A DNA stretch of 64,000 nt from Rebecca billardiae RCC1528 (Eukaryota > Haptophyta): the NCBI GenBank assembly GCA_965240325.2, contig OZ251224.1:682001-746000 (forward strand), written 5' to 3'. Under the pieces are notes generated by a model. It saw only the letters and a program-made list of their open reading frames with translations. It was not told where the DNA came from and searched no databases. The position numbers and the translations under genes were made by a program. Below, piece after piece: positions 10,153 to 20,700 of this stretch. The first letter of the stretch is position 1, and each line of letters opens with the position of its first letter.

Positions 10153-10566
10153 AGTGCCCAGTTGGTGCATACCCGCTGGGCCCCAGCCCGGTGCCGTCCA
10201 CTCGACCACGTCCCGCAACCCCGTGGGCCCTCGGACGGGCCGCGGGGCTAGTGAAAATGGCCTGGCTTCGTGCCAGAGCCCGCGGCAGGCCACTCCGGGG
10301 CCCGAGCGGCGAGCTAATGCGGCGCTGTGCCGCGCATCAGTACCTGAGACCAGAAATGGCAGTAGTGAGTAGAATTCAGAATAAGTTATTCACATCCGAA
10401 TACATTTCCCATAATAATCATCGTGACCCGGCTCAGTCACGATGGGCGCTGCCAGTACGAGTCGCCGTCTGGTCGCGCGCAGATCTCTCGGTCGGCGCGG
10501 CGGCCGCGGGGCGCGGCGGTGCCTCCTCAGTCATATGACACTGAGCCACCGGGGCGCGGCGCGGCC

Positions 10567-10861
10567 GCCCGCCGTCCGAGAAATCAGAATGCAGTCTTCA
10601 GGGCTCACGGCGCGGCGCTTGTCGGGCCTGGCCTCGCGCAGGGGCAACAAGCGCGCGAGTAGTGCGACCGTGCCCTGTCCACGTAGAGGGAGTAAGTCGA
10701 GTCACCAGAACTCGTCGTGCGTGATGATGACAGAATGTGTCCGGTCGAGCGGGACGCCCGCCGTCCAAGAAATGAGAATGCAGTCCTCCGGGCTCACGGC
10801 GCGGCGCCTGTCGGGCCTGGCCTCGCGCAGGGGCAACAAGCGCGCGAGTAGTGCGACCGTG
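10567..10861. repeat. 106-bp direct duplication, 189-bp spacing
   Basis: 10567-10672 and 10756-10861 match over 106 bases with about five substitutions. Similarity then weakens but continues for another ~20 bases (the CCACGTAGAGGGAGTA versus CCATATGCAGGGAGTA region). It lies just 3' of the MYB gene and is probably a recent local duplication. Confidence 0.8.
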
Positions 10862-10972
10862 TCCCGTGTCCATATGCAGGGAGTAGAGAGCAGTGTCGTG
10901 GGTGGGGATGTCGTCGTTCGCCTCGCGCCAGCGGGCTTGCGCGCCGCCGCGCGACCCGTCAGTCCCGCGGCG

Positions 10973-12264
10973 CTACATGTGGCTGCTCTGCACGCCCCCT
11001 GCGCGCAGCTGCTGCTGCATGTAGAGCCGGTGCGCGAGCATGGCGAGCATCGCCTCGTCGCCGCCGCCCGCGCTCGAGACCGGCGCCGCAGACGACGGCA
11101 GCGCGGCGGGCTGTTTCCACACGCTCGCAGGTGCGCCCGCAACCTCGGCGTGCGCCTTGCTGGGCAGTCCGGCCAGCGAGGCCGCGCCGAGCGCCGGGTT
11201 GAATGACTGCGCCCCGAAGAGGTCGAGCATGTCGGGTGCGCGCGAGTTGAAGCCCGACATCCCGACGGGCGTGTCCATCTGCGGCAGGTCATGCAGCATG
11301 TGCAGCGCGCTCGGCGTCGTCTCGGGGACCGACGGGATGCTCGGCAGGTGCTGGGCGAGCAAGGGGTTGGCGCTGCTGGCCGTCTCCGCCCACCGCGGCA
11401 TGTCTGCTGCCAGCTGCGGCGCAGACTGCGCGGGCGCGGCGGTGCGCGGCGCGTCGAGCGCCACCTGCCGCATCTGCGTGAGCATCAGCTCGACGAGGCT
11501 GGCGCGGTACGCCGATTTCGTCGGCAGCGCGTCGACGAAGAGCATCTGGTTGACGAGCTGGTCGACAAAGTGCGAGCTGTGCTCGGCGCCCGACGCCTGC
11601 GCGAGCGCCTCGAGGGTGGAGCCGAGCGCCGGCGTGCTGGCCGCGGGCATCGCGGTGGCGGCGGGCGGCACGATGGGCATCGAGCCGAGGCCGAGGCCGA
11701 GGCCGGAGGGGAGGCTGCTCGCGCCGGACACCTCCGCGGGCGCCGGGATGGTGCGGAGGTGGATGGCGCGGTAGCGGTTCTTGATGGCGTGACTCGACCG
11801 TCCGGGCAGCAGGGGCTGGAGACGCGACCAGTGCTGGGCGGCGGCGGCGGAGGGCGAGCGGGCGGGCGTGGCGCGATGTGCACCGGCACGCGCGAGGGGC
11901 GAAAGGGACGTGAGCGCGCGCGCGCGCAGACGTGCTGTGGGCGGGCGCGGCGCTCGCACGAGCGAGCTGCACACACCTTGCCGATCGCAGCGACGCCGCG
12001 AAGGATGAGGGCATCCTCCTCGTCGGACCACGGAGCGCGGTTGAGGTCGGGGCTGAGCGCGGTCTGCCAACGCTCGCGGCACTGCGCGTGTGAGCGCGTG
12101 CCGTGCTGCTGCGACACGAGCGCCCACGCGTTGGTGCCGTGGCGCATGACGAGCGAGCGCAGGCGCTCGTCCTCCTCCGTCGACCACGTGCGGCGCTGGT
12201 GGCGCCGGCGGGGTGGCCGGTCGGAGACATGATCAGATACTCGGGGTGCGGGTGATGGCGCCAT
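10973..12264 (-). CDS. two-repeat MYB transcription factor
   Basis: Exon 1 (12264-11977) and exon 2 (11833-10973) join in phase 0 across a 144-bp intron that splits the second MYB repeat. The product is about 382 aa. Repeat one (about residues 28-72) has RTWSTEEDERL, NAWALVSQQ and SHAQCRERW, giving the three spaced Trp residues. Repeat two has APWSDEEDALIL, HWSRLQPLLPGRSSHAIKNR and a Tyr in place of the third Trp. R2R3-type MYB pairs bind DNA in the nucleus. The remaining ~250 residues are Ala/Pro/Ser-rich with a Met/Leu-rich segment, which would suit an activation region. The ATG chosen is the first in frame; the frame is open upstream to a non-ATG codon at 12405. The target genes are unknown. 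Confidence 0.8.
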
Positions 12265-13966
12265 GGGCGCGCGGTCGGCTGAGTTGGTGGTGGCGGGCGC
12301 AGGAGTTCCTGGCGCACGCGAGTGTCGAGACCACTCTCGGTGGGCAGCGGTGGAGAGCTCTGTGCGAGTCGCGGTTGATCGCGGTTGAGAATCGAAGGCA
12401 GGCAAAAGGTCGCATCAAGCTGGCCGGCGGAAGCGCGTAATATTTGGTGATGCAGACCGGTGTGCCCTCTTTTACTCTTTTACTCTGCCTACTCATACTC
12501 AGCGAAGACGCCGGAAGAAATCCACACTGCGGACGAAACCCATTTGGATAGCGTTTGACCGCCCTACCCGCGCTGGCCATCTCCTTGCGCTGAGATCCAC
12601 GAGAAAATGGAACACGGTTCGGGGCGGGAGCCCCGTCATACCGCTACTGGGCTTACTTGAATCTTACTTGCAAAGTAAATGACTACTGGGCCGTGCAAGC
12701 CACACCATACTTCCCGCCTCGAAAGGAATCCAGGCTCCGGAAGGCACGATTTCTGGGATCCGCGAAACGTCAGTATTGGCGGGTTGCACGAGAGCGTGCG
12801 TACAGGCCTGATGAACCCGAGACCGGCTCAATCTCGCTTCTCTGCCACACGGCCTGGGCCATCATTTATGATAAATCATCACTCATCGATTAGAGGTGCG
12901 CGGCCTTTGTACAGTTTACTATGTTTTAACGTGCAGTACGACTCCGCGGCCCTTTGGCTTTCGGTAGTCGCTCATGATGATCAGGAAGGCGCAAGTCAAC
13001 AACTACTGGTATTCGGCAGTACTTGCAACCGCCCTTGGTACTTGCATCCCGTTGGGACGACCACCCGCTTGCAAGCTTCTCTGATAATGTTGCCAAAACT
13101 TCGCAAGCCAGTAGCACCGAGTTGAAAGTATAGTACTAGTAACCGCTCGAACCGTTTCATTTCCATGGCGGTCGATTTTCTGGCGTAAATCGAGTCGCGC
13201 CATAAATACTGGGGTGCCTTCCGAACTGTTGCCTGAGCTGTGTGCGTCTCTTATTCTTCAAGGGCGTTCCCGGGATCCTGCCACACGCTCCGAACGGCAT
13301 GCCCCCCCCTGGGGGGGGCATGGCTACCGGACTAATTCTATGATTTAAAGACACAGGCACGAGGGCGCAGCTCTCCTGATTCGTCTGTCGAAGTACTGAA
13401 TGGAGTTAATGGAGGATGTCGGAGCGCGTTGGCCGCGGGTGAGGGAGTCGTCGTAACCGATGCTGATCACACGGTCACTGAGGTAGTAGGCGCCCGGGGA
13501 TGCCGCTGTTTTTGGCGTGGGCCGTAATATCAAATGTACCCGCTTGAAATAGAGAAAGCCAATTTCAATAGGAACGCGGTTCGATTTGGCGTATGACCAG
13601 AGTGCGGGGAACGCCCCTGGTAAACTGTGAATGCAGTGTCGTTAAATCATTATCATCGCGAGAATGAGTGTGACTGTGACAACATGAACCTGCATGCCGT
13701 ACGCACCTGCACGGGGGCTGCGGGTCGGCCAAGAAACTTCCAAACCGTTTCTTCGGAACCCTGGACCGGGCCCCCGCCGCCCAGAACGGGTCCTGGTCGA
13801 TGCCGGTCAGGGTACCCAGTTTCAGCGAGCTCGACCGCGCCGGCGCCGCGGCCACGCGATCGGATCACATTCACACTCCGACAGGGGACCGGGGCGGTGT
13901 GATCAGGTCTCAGGTCCAGGACCGCTCCGTAGTAGGCAACGTGTAAGACCGGCGTGACCGAGCGGG
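12265..13966. other. intergenic, repeat-bearing, no supported gene
   Basis: This 1.7 kb lies between the MYB start and the 3' end of the SRPBCC gene. The ORFs in it are short and lack family features. It carries the right copy of the large inverted repeat, a fragment of the inverted arm first seen at 235-376, and a 28-base word (13231-13258) that recurs at 37243-37270. The MYB promoter should lie at its left end. Confidence 0.6.
13263..13622. repeat. inverted dispersed repeat, right copy with insertion
   Basis: This is the reverse complement of the repeat at 9951-10152. The outer block is 13519-13622 and the inner block is 13263-13308. The 210 bases between them contain, at 13332-13391, a partial copy of the arm of the element at 235-1936. 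One repeat family therefore appears to have inserted into another. Confidence 0.7.
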
Positions 13967-15100
13967 TCAGAGGTCGCCGTTCAGCCCCGCGCCGTCGACC
14001 CGAAAGCCTCGAACGAGCGCGCCCACGATCAGGTTGGTGAGGAGTCGCGCGAAGCCCACGCGCGCGTCGCAGCGCAGCGGGCGGAGGCGCACAGACCAGA
14101 TGAGCTCGCACTGCGGCGCCAGCTCACCCCGCCCACGCGCTGCCGTCCACGCTGCGGCCCTGGGATGCTCCATGTCGCGGAACGCGACCACGCCCTCGTG
14201 CTCGCTCACGGGGTAGAGCGAGAGGACGCCTGGGTTGAGCACGGTGTACACGTGCCGCAGGGTCGGCCGATCGCTCACGAGCACGCGCTCGAGCAGGCCG
14301 GGGGGCAGCACGAGACGCGTGCCACCGCCCAGGTCGACGGGCGGCGGGAGGGGGAGGCCGCCGCCGCGCTGCCAGAGCTGCGTGCGCCAAGCGTGCCACG
14401 CGTCGGGCGCGCTCGCGGCGAGCGTCCGCCTGAAGACGACCTCCACCTCCGGCGCGCGCGACTCGATGTGCCGGCGCAGATCCGCGACTGTCGCGCCGAG
14501 CGCCGCCTCGGTGATCCGCTGCCAGCGCTCGACGCCGCACCCGTGCGGCGGCGCAAACGCCACCGCCCACTCGAGCTCGCACCCGTCGTCCGAGCCGCGC
14601 GCGGAGGAGACGAAGCGCACCTCCCCCGAGTGGCGGATGTCCTCCCCGCCGAAGCACCACCCCGACTCGACCACCGCGTAGCGCACGCTGGCCTCCGAGC
14701 CGTCGGCGCTGACGCGCACGCCCTCGACGCGCTCGCGCAGCCCAAAGGGCCATAGTGTGCGCGTCGAGCCGTGCCGGGTGTGCACGTCGCCGTAGGCGTC
14801 CAGAAACACGAGCGGGAGCGCCAACGCACCTCCACGGAGCCATGTGTGCGCCCAGAACGTCGAGAGCGCCTCCGCCGGACGCGCTCTGAGCGTGGCGTGC
14901 GTGCGCGCGCTCACCACCGCCGCCGAGGCGCGCGTTGCCGAGAGCAACAAGACGAGCGCAGCGGCATGGAGGCGCTGGCGGTGGTTGTCCCGACGGCGAC
15001 CGGCGGGTCCACCAGGATGACGCCCACCAGCCTTGACCCGCGGGTCCGCGCGCTCGACTCGACCCGGCCGCGCGAGCCTCGCCGCGCACGCGGCCGCCAT
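13967..15100 (-). CDS. tandem SRPBCC (START/Bet v1-like) domain protein
   Basis: One exon encodes about 377 aa from MAAACAARLARPG. An in-frame ATG at 15250 would add 50 residues that read like untranslated leader. A hydrophobic segment (LHAAALVLLLSATRASAAVV, about residues 43-62) suggests secretion, plastid import through the ER, or membrane anchoring. Two similar halves follow. Each opens with a helix and a PP/LPLVFLDAYGDV- or LVLPPGLLERVL-type strand and runs through paired Gly turns. Each ends in a strand with the pattern CELEWAVAFAP in half one and CELIWSVRLRP in half two. That repeat pattern is typical of SRPBCC ligand-binding folds, which bind lipids or polyketides in a deep pocket. Family membership is inferred from pattern only. 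No ligand or pathway can be named. Confidence 0.55.
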   Translation of the reverse strand: MAAACAARLARPGRVERADPRVKAGGRHPGGPAGRRRDNHRQRLHAAALVLLLSATRASAAVVSARTHATLRARPAEALSTFWAHTWLRGGALALPLVFLDAYGDVHTRHGSTRTLWPFGLRERVEGVRVSADGSEASVRYAVVESGWCFGGEDIRHSGEVRFVSSARGSDDGCELEWAVAFAPPHGCGVERWQRITEAALGATVADLRRHIESRAPEVEVVFRRTLAASAPDAWHAWRTQLWQRGGGLPLPPPVDLGGGTRLVLPPGLLERVLVSDRPTLRHVYTVLNPGVLSLYPVSEHEGVVAFRDMEHPRAAAWTAARGRGELAPQCELIWSVRLRPLRCDARVGFARLLTNLIVGALVRGFRVDGAGLNGDL

Positions 15101-16145
15101 CTCACGCCGATGCGTCCGGACCCCCCAGTAATTCGGTAGACTGGCAATAAGGAGTCCTGGAATTGTCGGAGGCTGTCCGGGCATTATGGCCTTACTTGAT
15201 TTACTCTCACTCCGCGGGCCTGGCAACAAAACACCCGAAGATTTGCCCATCTTCGACGAGTAGCGGTAGTTTCTAAAACTACCCGACGTACCCGGGCCCG
15301 GTGGAATTTGCCGATACTGTTTCAGAATCTCTCAACATGATTACACGGCCAAACCCTCCGCGTACCCAGATTTGAACGGCTGATTCCGCCTTGTTGTCCC
15401 GAACTGCCCGGGCTGCAGGGCAGTCTGGTGCACTTGACTTGAATCGGGCTTGTGAGTGTGGTGGCGAGAGATACCCCTGCCTGAGCAAAAAGCACGTGGC
15501 CAGGCTGCGCCCCGAGCGTATGAGAAACTTCCGTCTGAGCGTATGAGAAGCTTCCTCTCTCGAATTGTGGTGCTTGGGTGTCGAAGATTGGGGCGGGAGT
15601 TCGCCGAGAACCAGAATTGCCGTAGCTTTCGGCCATTCTCACCTACAAACTACTCACTCTCGTCCCGTGCACGAACTGAGAGAATCTGCGTCTCCACATT
15701 GTCATATATACATATATATATGTATATATATATATCATCATCACACGGACCTCATCCTTCGCCGACTACGATACTTCGTGAGTGCACCCGAACTGGAGAG
15801 GAGGCACGGCTGTCGGGTTGCGAGAAACCCGACTGTCCCAAAGCCCACCGGACCCTCCCCGGACCCGCCCGCTTTTTGTCCCGGCGGAGACGCCGTAGGA
15901 CGCGCTGCTCCGCCTACCAGCAACATGAACGCCATGAGTGCGCGACACGACGATGCCTCATGACAGTGCAAAGCAGCTGCGGCCACTTGGCCAGGATCCA
16001 CTGCCACCGACCCTGTGATGAGTGCGAGAGCCCCGCGTCACTCCGCCACCTGGGCTTTCCGCGTCCGAGATGATCTCTGCTGCCTGACCGGCCAGGCGGC
16101 CAGTGTCATTGCCATTGCGGGTACCGTCCGACTCCGAGGTAGCAT
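15101..16145. other. intergenic, no supported gene
   Basis: This gap runs from the SRPBCC start to the 3' end of the YgfZ-like gene. It has mixed composition with an AT-rich TATA/ATAC microsatellite at about 15702-15735 and a 17-base palindrome (GTAGTTTCTAAAACTAC) near 15269. Short ORFs overlap in several frames without family features. Confidence 0.5.
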
Positions 16146-17528
16146 CTAGTCCTCCGACTGCGGTGCGGGCGACGTCTTCTCGGGCGGCGAGCGCCCAGCT
16201 GCTGCCTTCTTGCGGAACGCGGCCATCCTGGCCTCCATCGCCGCCAGCTTTGCCGCCTTTCGCTCCGCCTCCGCGGCCGCTGCAGCCGCGTCGCGCTGCG
16301 CTTCAGCCGCAGCCTGCGCATCGCCGTCGGCCGGCCGGCCGGTCGCGCTCGCCTCGCGCGGCCCGGCTGACTCAGCCTCGGTGCGGGAGGCGAAGGGCAC
16401 GTCGAGCAGCGCCCCGTGCGCATCGTCGCCGGCGCGCACGCGGAGCCCCGCGCCGCCAGCGGCGGTGCGCACCAGGGCGAGCCCGCGGCCCGACTGGAGC
16501 ATCGACGTGACGCGCCCGGCCCGCATCGGCGCGCCGCCGTCCGCCGCGTCCACGTGGAGGATCGTGCCCGCGGGCGCCGCCGAGTCGAGTGCGACGCCCC
16601 ACAGGCGCTGCTTGGGCGCGGGCGCGTTGTTCACCTTCGAGACGGTCTCCTGGCCGAGGTAGCACCCCTTCGTGAACGAGATCGTGTGGTACAGCCCCGC
16701 CTCGAGCGGGTTCACCTCCTTTGTCAGCTCGGCGCCCGCCGCCGGCCGGCCCGTCGCGATGCGCGCCGCCTCCCAGCCGACCTCCCCCACCGGCTGCAGG
16801 GCCTGCGCGCCGTCAGGCCGGGTGCAGAGGGCGCACCACACCTCGGCAGCCGCGGCGCCCGGCACCACCAGCGTGAGGCTCCGAGGATGCACCCGACCGA
16901 GCGTGCCGCCGCCCAGCACGAGCACGTCGCCATCGACGAGCGCCCCCTGCCCGTCGGGCGGTGCCGTGCCGAGCGCGCGCGACACGGCGTCAGCGGCGCC
17001 ATCGCCGACGGCTTCGAAGACGGCGAGCTCGCCCGGCGGCACGAGGCTGGCGCACACGTCGTCGAGCGGGAAGATCACCTTCTCGAAGTGCGCCGCGAGC
17101 TGCGCGCCACGGTTCGGAGAGGCGAGGATGAGCAGCTCGTCGCGCGGCGTGCCGACGTCCGCGACCAGCACGAGGTCGACTACGCGCCCGTTCGCGTCGA
17201 GCACGCACGCGTCGACGACCGCGCCGTCGCAGCGCGGGGGCTCGATCGCGTTCGTGCACTGGCCGTGCAAGAAGCGCCGACGGTCAGCGCCGCCGAGGCG
17301 CAGGACCGCGGCGTGCGAGCGGTCGAACAAAGCCGACGCGCCGCCGCCCGCATCCAGCGGCTGCGGCGCGGCCTCGCCAAAGTCGAGCGGCACGCCGTCG
17401 CGGGTGCTGTGGCCGTCGGCATAGCTCACGCGACCCAAACGAGCGCCGTAGCGGCTGACCTGCACCGCTCGCAGTCCTTCAAGGCTCGACTCCACTGCCA
17501 AGAGCGAGAGCAGCGCGAGAGCGGCCAT
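16146..17528 (-). CDS. YgfZ/IBA57-like folate-binding protein
   Basis: A single exon encodes 460 aa and starts at an ATG followed by a hydrophobic leader (MAALALLSLLAV), which suggests ER-routed plastid or secretory targeting. The body (about 55-370) is a GcvT-like fold: FLHGQCTNAI near 86-95, LDANGRVVDLVLV near 110-122, and the family signature KGCYLGQETV at 287-296 with its conserved Cys at 289. COG0354 proteins (bacterial YgfZ, mitochondrial and plastid IBA57) bind tetrahydrofolate and support assembly or repair of [4Fe-4S] clusters. The C-terminal ~80 residues are an added Ala/Glu/Lys-rich helix (AAAEAERKAAKLAAMEARMA) ending in a disordered tail, which the bacterial protein lacks. The leader favours a plastid form over the mitochondrial one, but this is inference. 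Confidence 0.82.
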   Translation of the reverse strand: MAALALLSLLAVESSLEGLRAVQVSRYGARLGRVSYADGHSTRDGVPLDFGEAAPQPLDAGGGASALFDRSHAAVLRLGGADRRRFLHGQCTNAIEPPRCDGAVVDACVLDANGRVVDLVLVADVGTPRDELLILASPNRGAQLAAHFEKVIFPLDDVCASLVPPGELAVFEAVGDGAADAVSRALGTAPPDGQGALVDGDVLVLGGGTLGRVHPRSLTLVVPGAAAAEVWCALCTRPDGAQALQPVGEVGWEAARIATGRPAAGAELTKEVNPLEAGLYHTISFTKGCYLGQETVSKVNNAPAPKQRLWGVALDSAAPAGTILHVDAADGGAPMRAGRVTSMLQSGRGLALVRTAAGGAGLRVRAGDDAHGALLDVPFASRTEAESAGPREASATGRPADGDAQAAAEAQRDAAAAAAEAERKAAKLAAMEARMAAFRKKAAAGRSPPEKTSPAPQSED

Positions 17529-17722
17529 GCTGTCGCATTCGATTACGGGGCCGCGTGTGGAAAAAATTTGTGGATTGAGATCGTCACGCGAACCGTTCGC
17601 GTTCGTGATCGTTTCATCGAGAATGAAACGTTCAGAACCTGCTGAAGCACTGAGGCCGCCCGGCTCGGCTCGAGTAACTGGGGAATGGGGGAGCAGTGAG
17701 GGGGCGAGTTTCGAGAGGCGGG
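17529..17722. promoter_or_regulatory. divergent promoter with two adjacent palindromes
   Basis: This is 194 bp between two opposed ATGs. It contains CGCGAACCGTTCGCG (17587-17601; 7-bp arms, 1-bp centre) and CGTTTCATCGAGAATGAAACG (17610-17630; 8-bp arms, 5-bp loop). The two are separated by 8 bp. They are candidate dimer-binding sites for a factor acting on both genes. No TATA box is obvious. Confidence 0.4.
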
Positions 17723-20700
17723 ATGGCGACGAACGCGGCGACGTACAAGCAGGTGACGAGGCGACCGCCGGGAGACGTTGGCTCTGTCCTCACCGAGTCT
17801 GGCCTGGTGTCGCTCTCACGCCTGTCCGCGGGCAGCGGCTCGCTCTCCCCGCTGCCCGCCCTCGGCAAGGACAGCTCATACACATCGACGGTCTCGGGCC
17901 GCTCGCCGTCGCCGCCGCGCGCGGCGAAGCAGCGGACCCCGGAATCGCGTGGCTCGCGGATGGCGGTGCTGCCGCCCGAGGTGATCCGCACCCACGTGGT
18001 CGAGGTCGAGACCGGCCGCCTGATCAAGCCACGCACCGCGGGCTCGGCGGGCACGAGCGCGACCTCGTCGTCGCTCCGGCGCGCGCTCGGCGCCCCGCCG
18101 TCTACGACGGAGTCGCGCGCGCTCAGCCGCGACTCGACGGTGTTCGCGCCATTGCCGCCGCCGCGGCGCAAGTCGTCGCCCGGGGCGCCGCTGCCGCCCG
18201 CCAGGTCGCCGTCCGCGGGCACGGGCAGCGGCGGCGGCGGCGCGCACGCGTGCGCGTCCGCTCTCTCGTCGTCCGAGGGCTCGGCGCTGCAGCGCGAGTC
18301 GATGCTGTCGGCGGGCACGGCCGTGTCGGCCGAGCCGAGCGGGCTCGAGCCGTCGGCAGGTCCGAGCGCCGAGCCGAGCGCGGTGAGCACCGTGACCGAT
18401 CCGAGCGCCGAGGCGAGCGCGGTCAGCACCGTGCCCGCCGCGGACGACGACGACGCGCGCGCCGACGCGGCCGCGGCCGCGGCCGCGGACTCGGCCGCGC
18501 GCGCGCCGCCGCCGGCCGACCCGCTGGCGGGCTGGGACCTCGACCCGTACGGCCCGGCGCTCGCGCCGCGCGAGCGCGCGCGCGGCGTGCGGCTCAACCT
18601 GCCCCAGAAGTTCCTCAAGGTCGTGCACTCGCCGCTGTTCGACGGCAAGGACATCGAGCCGGCCGAGTGGGAGCAGATCTTCCGCTGGACGGGTCGCGTG
18701 TGGCTCAAGAAGGACTTCCCGCCCGAGATCGCGCACTACCGGCGGAACGAGGCGGCGGCGCTCGGCCGGCTGCTCGATCTGATGATCCACGACACCGAGG
18801 CCGAGGTGACCGGCCCCTTCCTCATGAAGCGCTTCGAGGTCGAGCAGCCCGTGTACGTGACGGTGCGGCGCGCGCTCAGAGAGCAGGTGGCACTCAAGTG
18901 CCGCGAGCACGGCGAGGTGCTCGAGACGATCTTCCGGCGGTACGACGAGCACCTGAGCGGCGTGCAGCCGGTGTTCCAGTCGCTGCACGGGTACTACGTG
19001 CGCGAGCTCGCGTGCACGCGCGCGATGGTCTCCGCCATGCGCGACGCCGACTCGCAGCTGTTCGACGTGTCGCAGGAGCTCGGGCTCGCGCAGCTCGCGC
19101 TCGTGCAGACGCGCGACGAGCTGACCAAGCTCAAGGTGGAGAACCGCCGGCTGGAGCTGGAGAAGGAGTCGGCGGAGACGCGGCTGCGCCGGCTGCAGGA
19201 CGAGGTGGACGACTCGACCGACCGCGAGGACGCGCTCCACGCGTCCGTCCGCGCGCTGCGCGCGCGCGCCGAGGCGGCGGAGACGTCACTTGCCAAGGAG
19301 TCGAAGCGCGCGGCCGTCGCCAACGAGCAGCTCGACCGGATGATCACCGAGCGCGAGGAGGTGGACGAGGACGCGCACGACGCGGCGCTGCAGCTGCGCG
19401 AGGCGGTGGGGCGGCACCGCGAGCTGCACGAGCGCTTCCAGGACCTCGAGCGCAACCACGAGGTGCTCAAGGAGCGGCTGTTCACGATGCAGGAGGAGGA
19501 GGAGGCGGCGATGAACGACCGAGGCCACATGCGCGACGAGGTGGAGGCGCTGCGCAAGGAGGCGGCGGCGCGGCTGGAGGCGGCGGAGAAGGCGGAGGCG
19601 GAGGCGCGCGGCAAGGCGGAGCGGCTCGCCGCCGCCGAGGCCTCCAACGCCGAGCTCGCCGACGCCGCCTCCAAGGCCGACCGCCAGCGCGGCCAGCTCG
19701 AGTTCGAGCGGCAGCAGCTCGAGCGTGCGGTCGAGTCGGCGCGAGCCGAGGCGCAGGAGCGCGCCGCCGCGGAGCTCGAGCTGAAGAAGAAGGTGCACTC
19801 GCTCGAGATCCAGCTGCGCGTGAAGCCGAGCGTCGTGACCGAGCGCGCCGACCCGCAGGTCGTCCACCGCCGCGCACGCCCGAGCGGCACCGCCGGCAGC
19901 CGGCGCGCGTCGACCGAGACGGCGGGCTCGCACTCGCGCCCGCCGACCGCGCCCGACGGTGCGGCCGCGCCCGCCGCCGCGGGCGGCGAGGAGGGCGAGG
20001 AGGGGCGGCGCGGCTCGAGGGCGGGCTCGGGCTCGGCGAGCCGGCGCACCTCGCAGGACTGGCCGTACAACCGCCGGGCGTCGCACCAGTCGCGCGCCTC
20101 GGACGCGAGCGCGCCCTCGAGCCCGACCGCCGAGGCGCGCGCGCGCCGCGCGTCCGGCGCGCGCGGCGAGCGGAGCAGGCGCGCGAGCGAGCGCGCCGGG
20201 AGCGACGAGGAGGCGGGCGGCGGCGGCAAGGCGGGCGGCGGCGGCGCCGTCGGCCAGCGAGGCAAGCGCGCCTCCCGCCGGAGCACCGCCTCGCGCGCCG
20301 GCGGCGACGACTCGAGCGACGAGGGCGAGGGCGGCGGCGGCGCGGCCGGCGGCGCGGGCGCGCGCGGCAAGCGCCGCTCTCGCAAGAGCACGGAGCTGGG
20401 CGGGCGCGAGCCGCGCGTGCCGCACATCCAGCTCGCGAAGCTCGTGACGGGCGACGGCGCCGACGACGGCTCGGGCCCTGACGACAGCGGCGGCGCGGCC
20501 GCAGGGCGGCGCGCGCGCTCGACCCCGACCCCGGGCGCGCGCGCGTCGCAGCCCGGCTCGCCCGATTTCCGCAAGGGCGGGCCGAAGGGGAAGCGCGGGT
20601 TCGGCGGGCGGCCGAGCAGCAGCGGCGGCGCGCTGGGCGGCGGCGCGATGCACGCCGACGGCGGCGCCTACGACCCGCTCGGCGCCGAGTACGACCCGCT

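Larger units (their letters stand above)
9386..10972. other. intergenic, repeat-rich, no supported gene
   Basis: Between the 3' ends of the Serinc and MYB genes I see no convincing coding sequence. The left half is AT-richer with many stop codons. The right half holds one arm of a large inverted repeat and a local tandem duplication, both listed separately. Confidence 0.6.

Noticed and set aside
15691-15735. Short ATATAC repeat read as a promoter TATA box
   Set aside because: It is a simple-sequence tract more than 400 bp from any start codon on a suitable strand.
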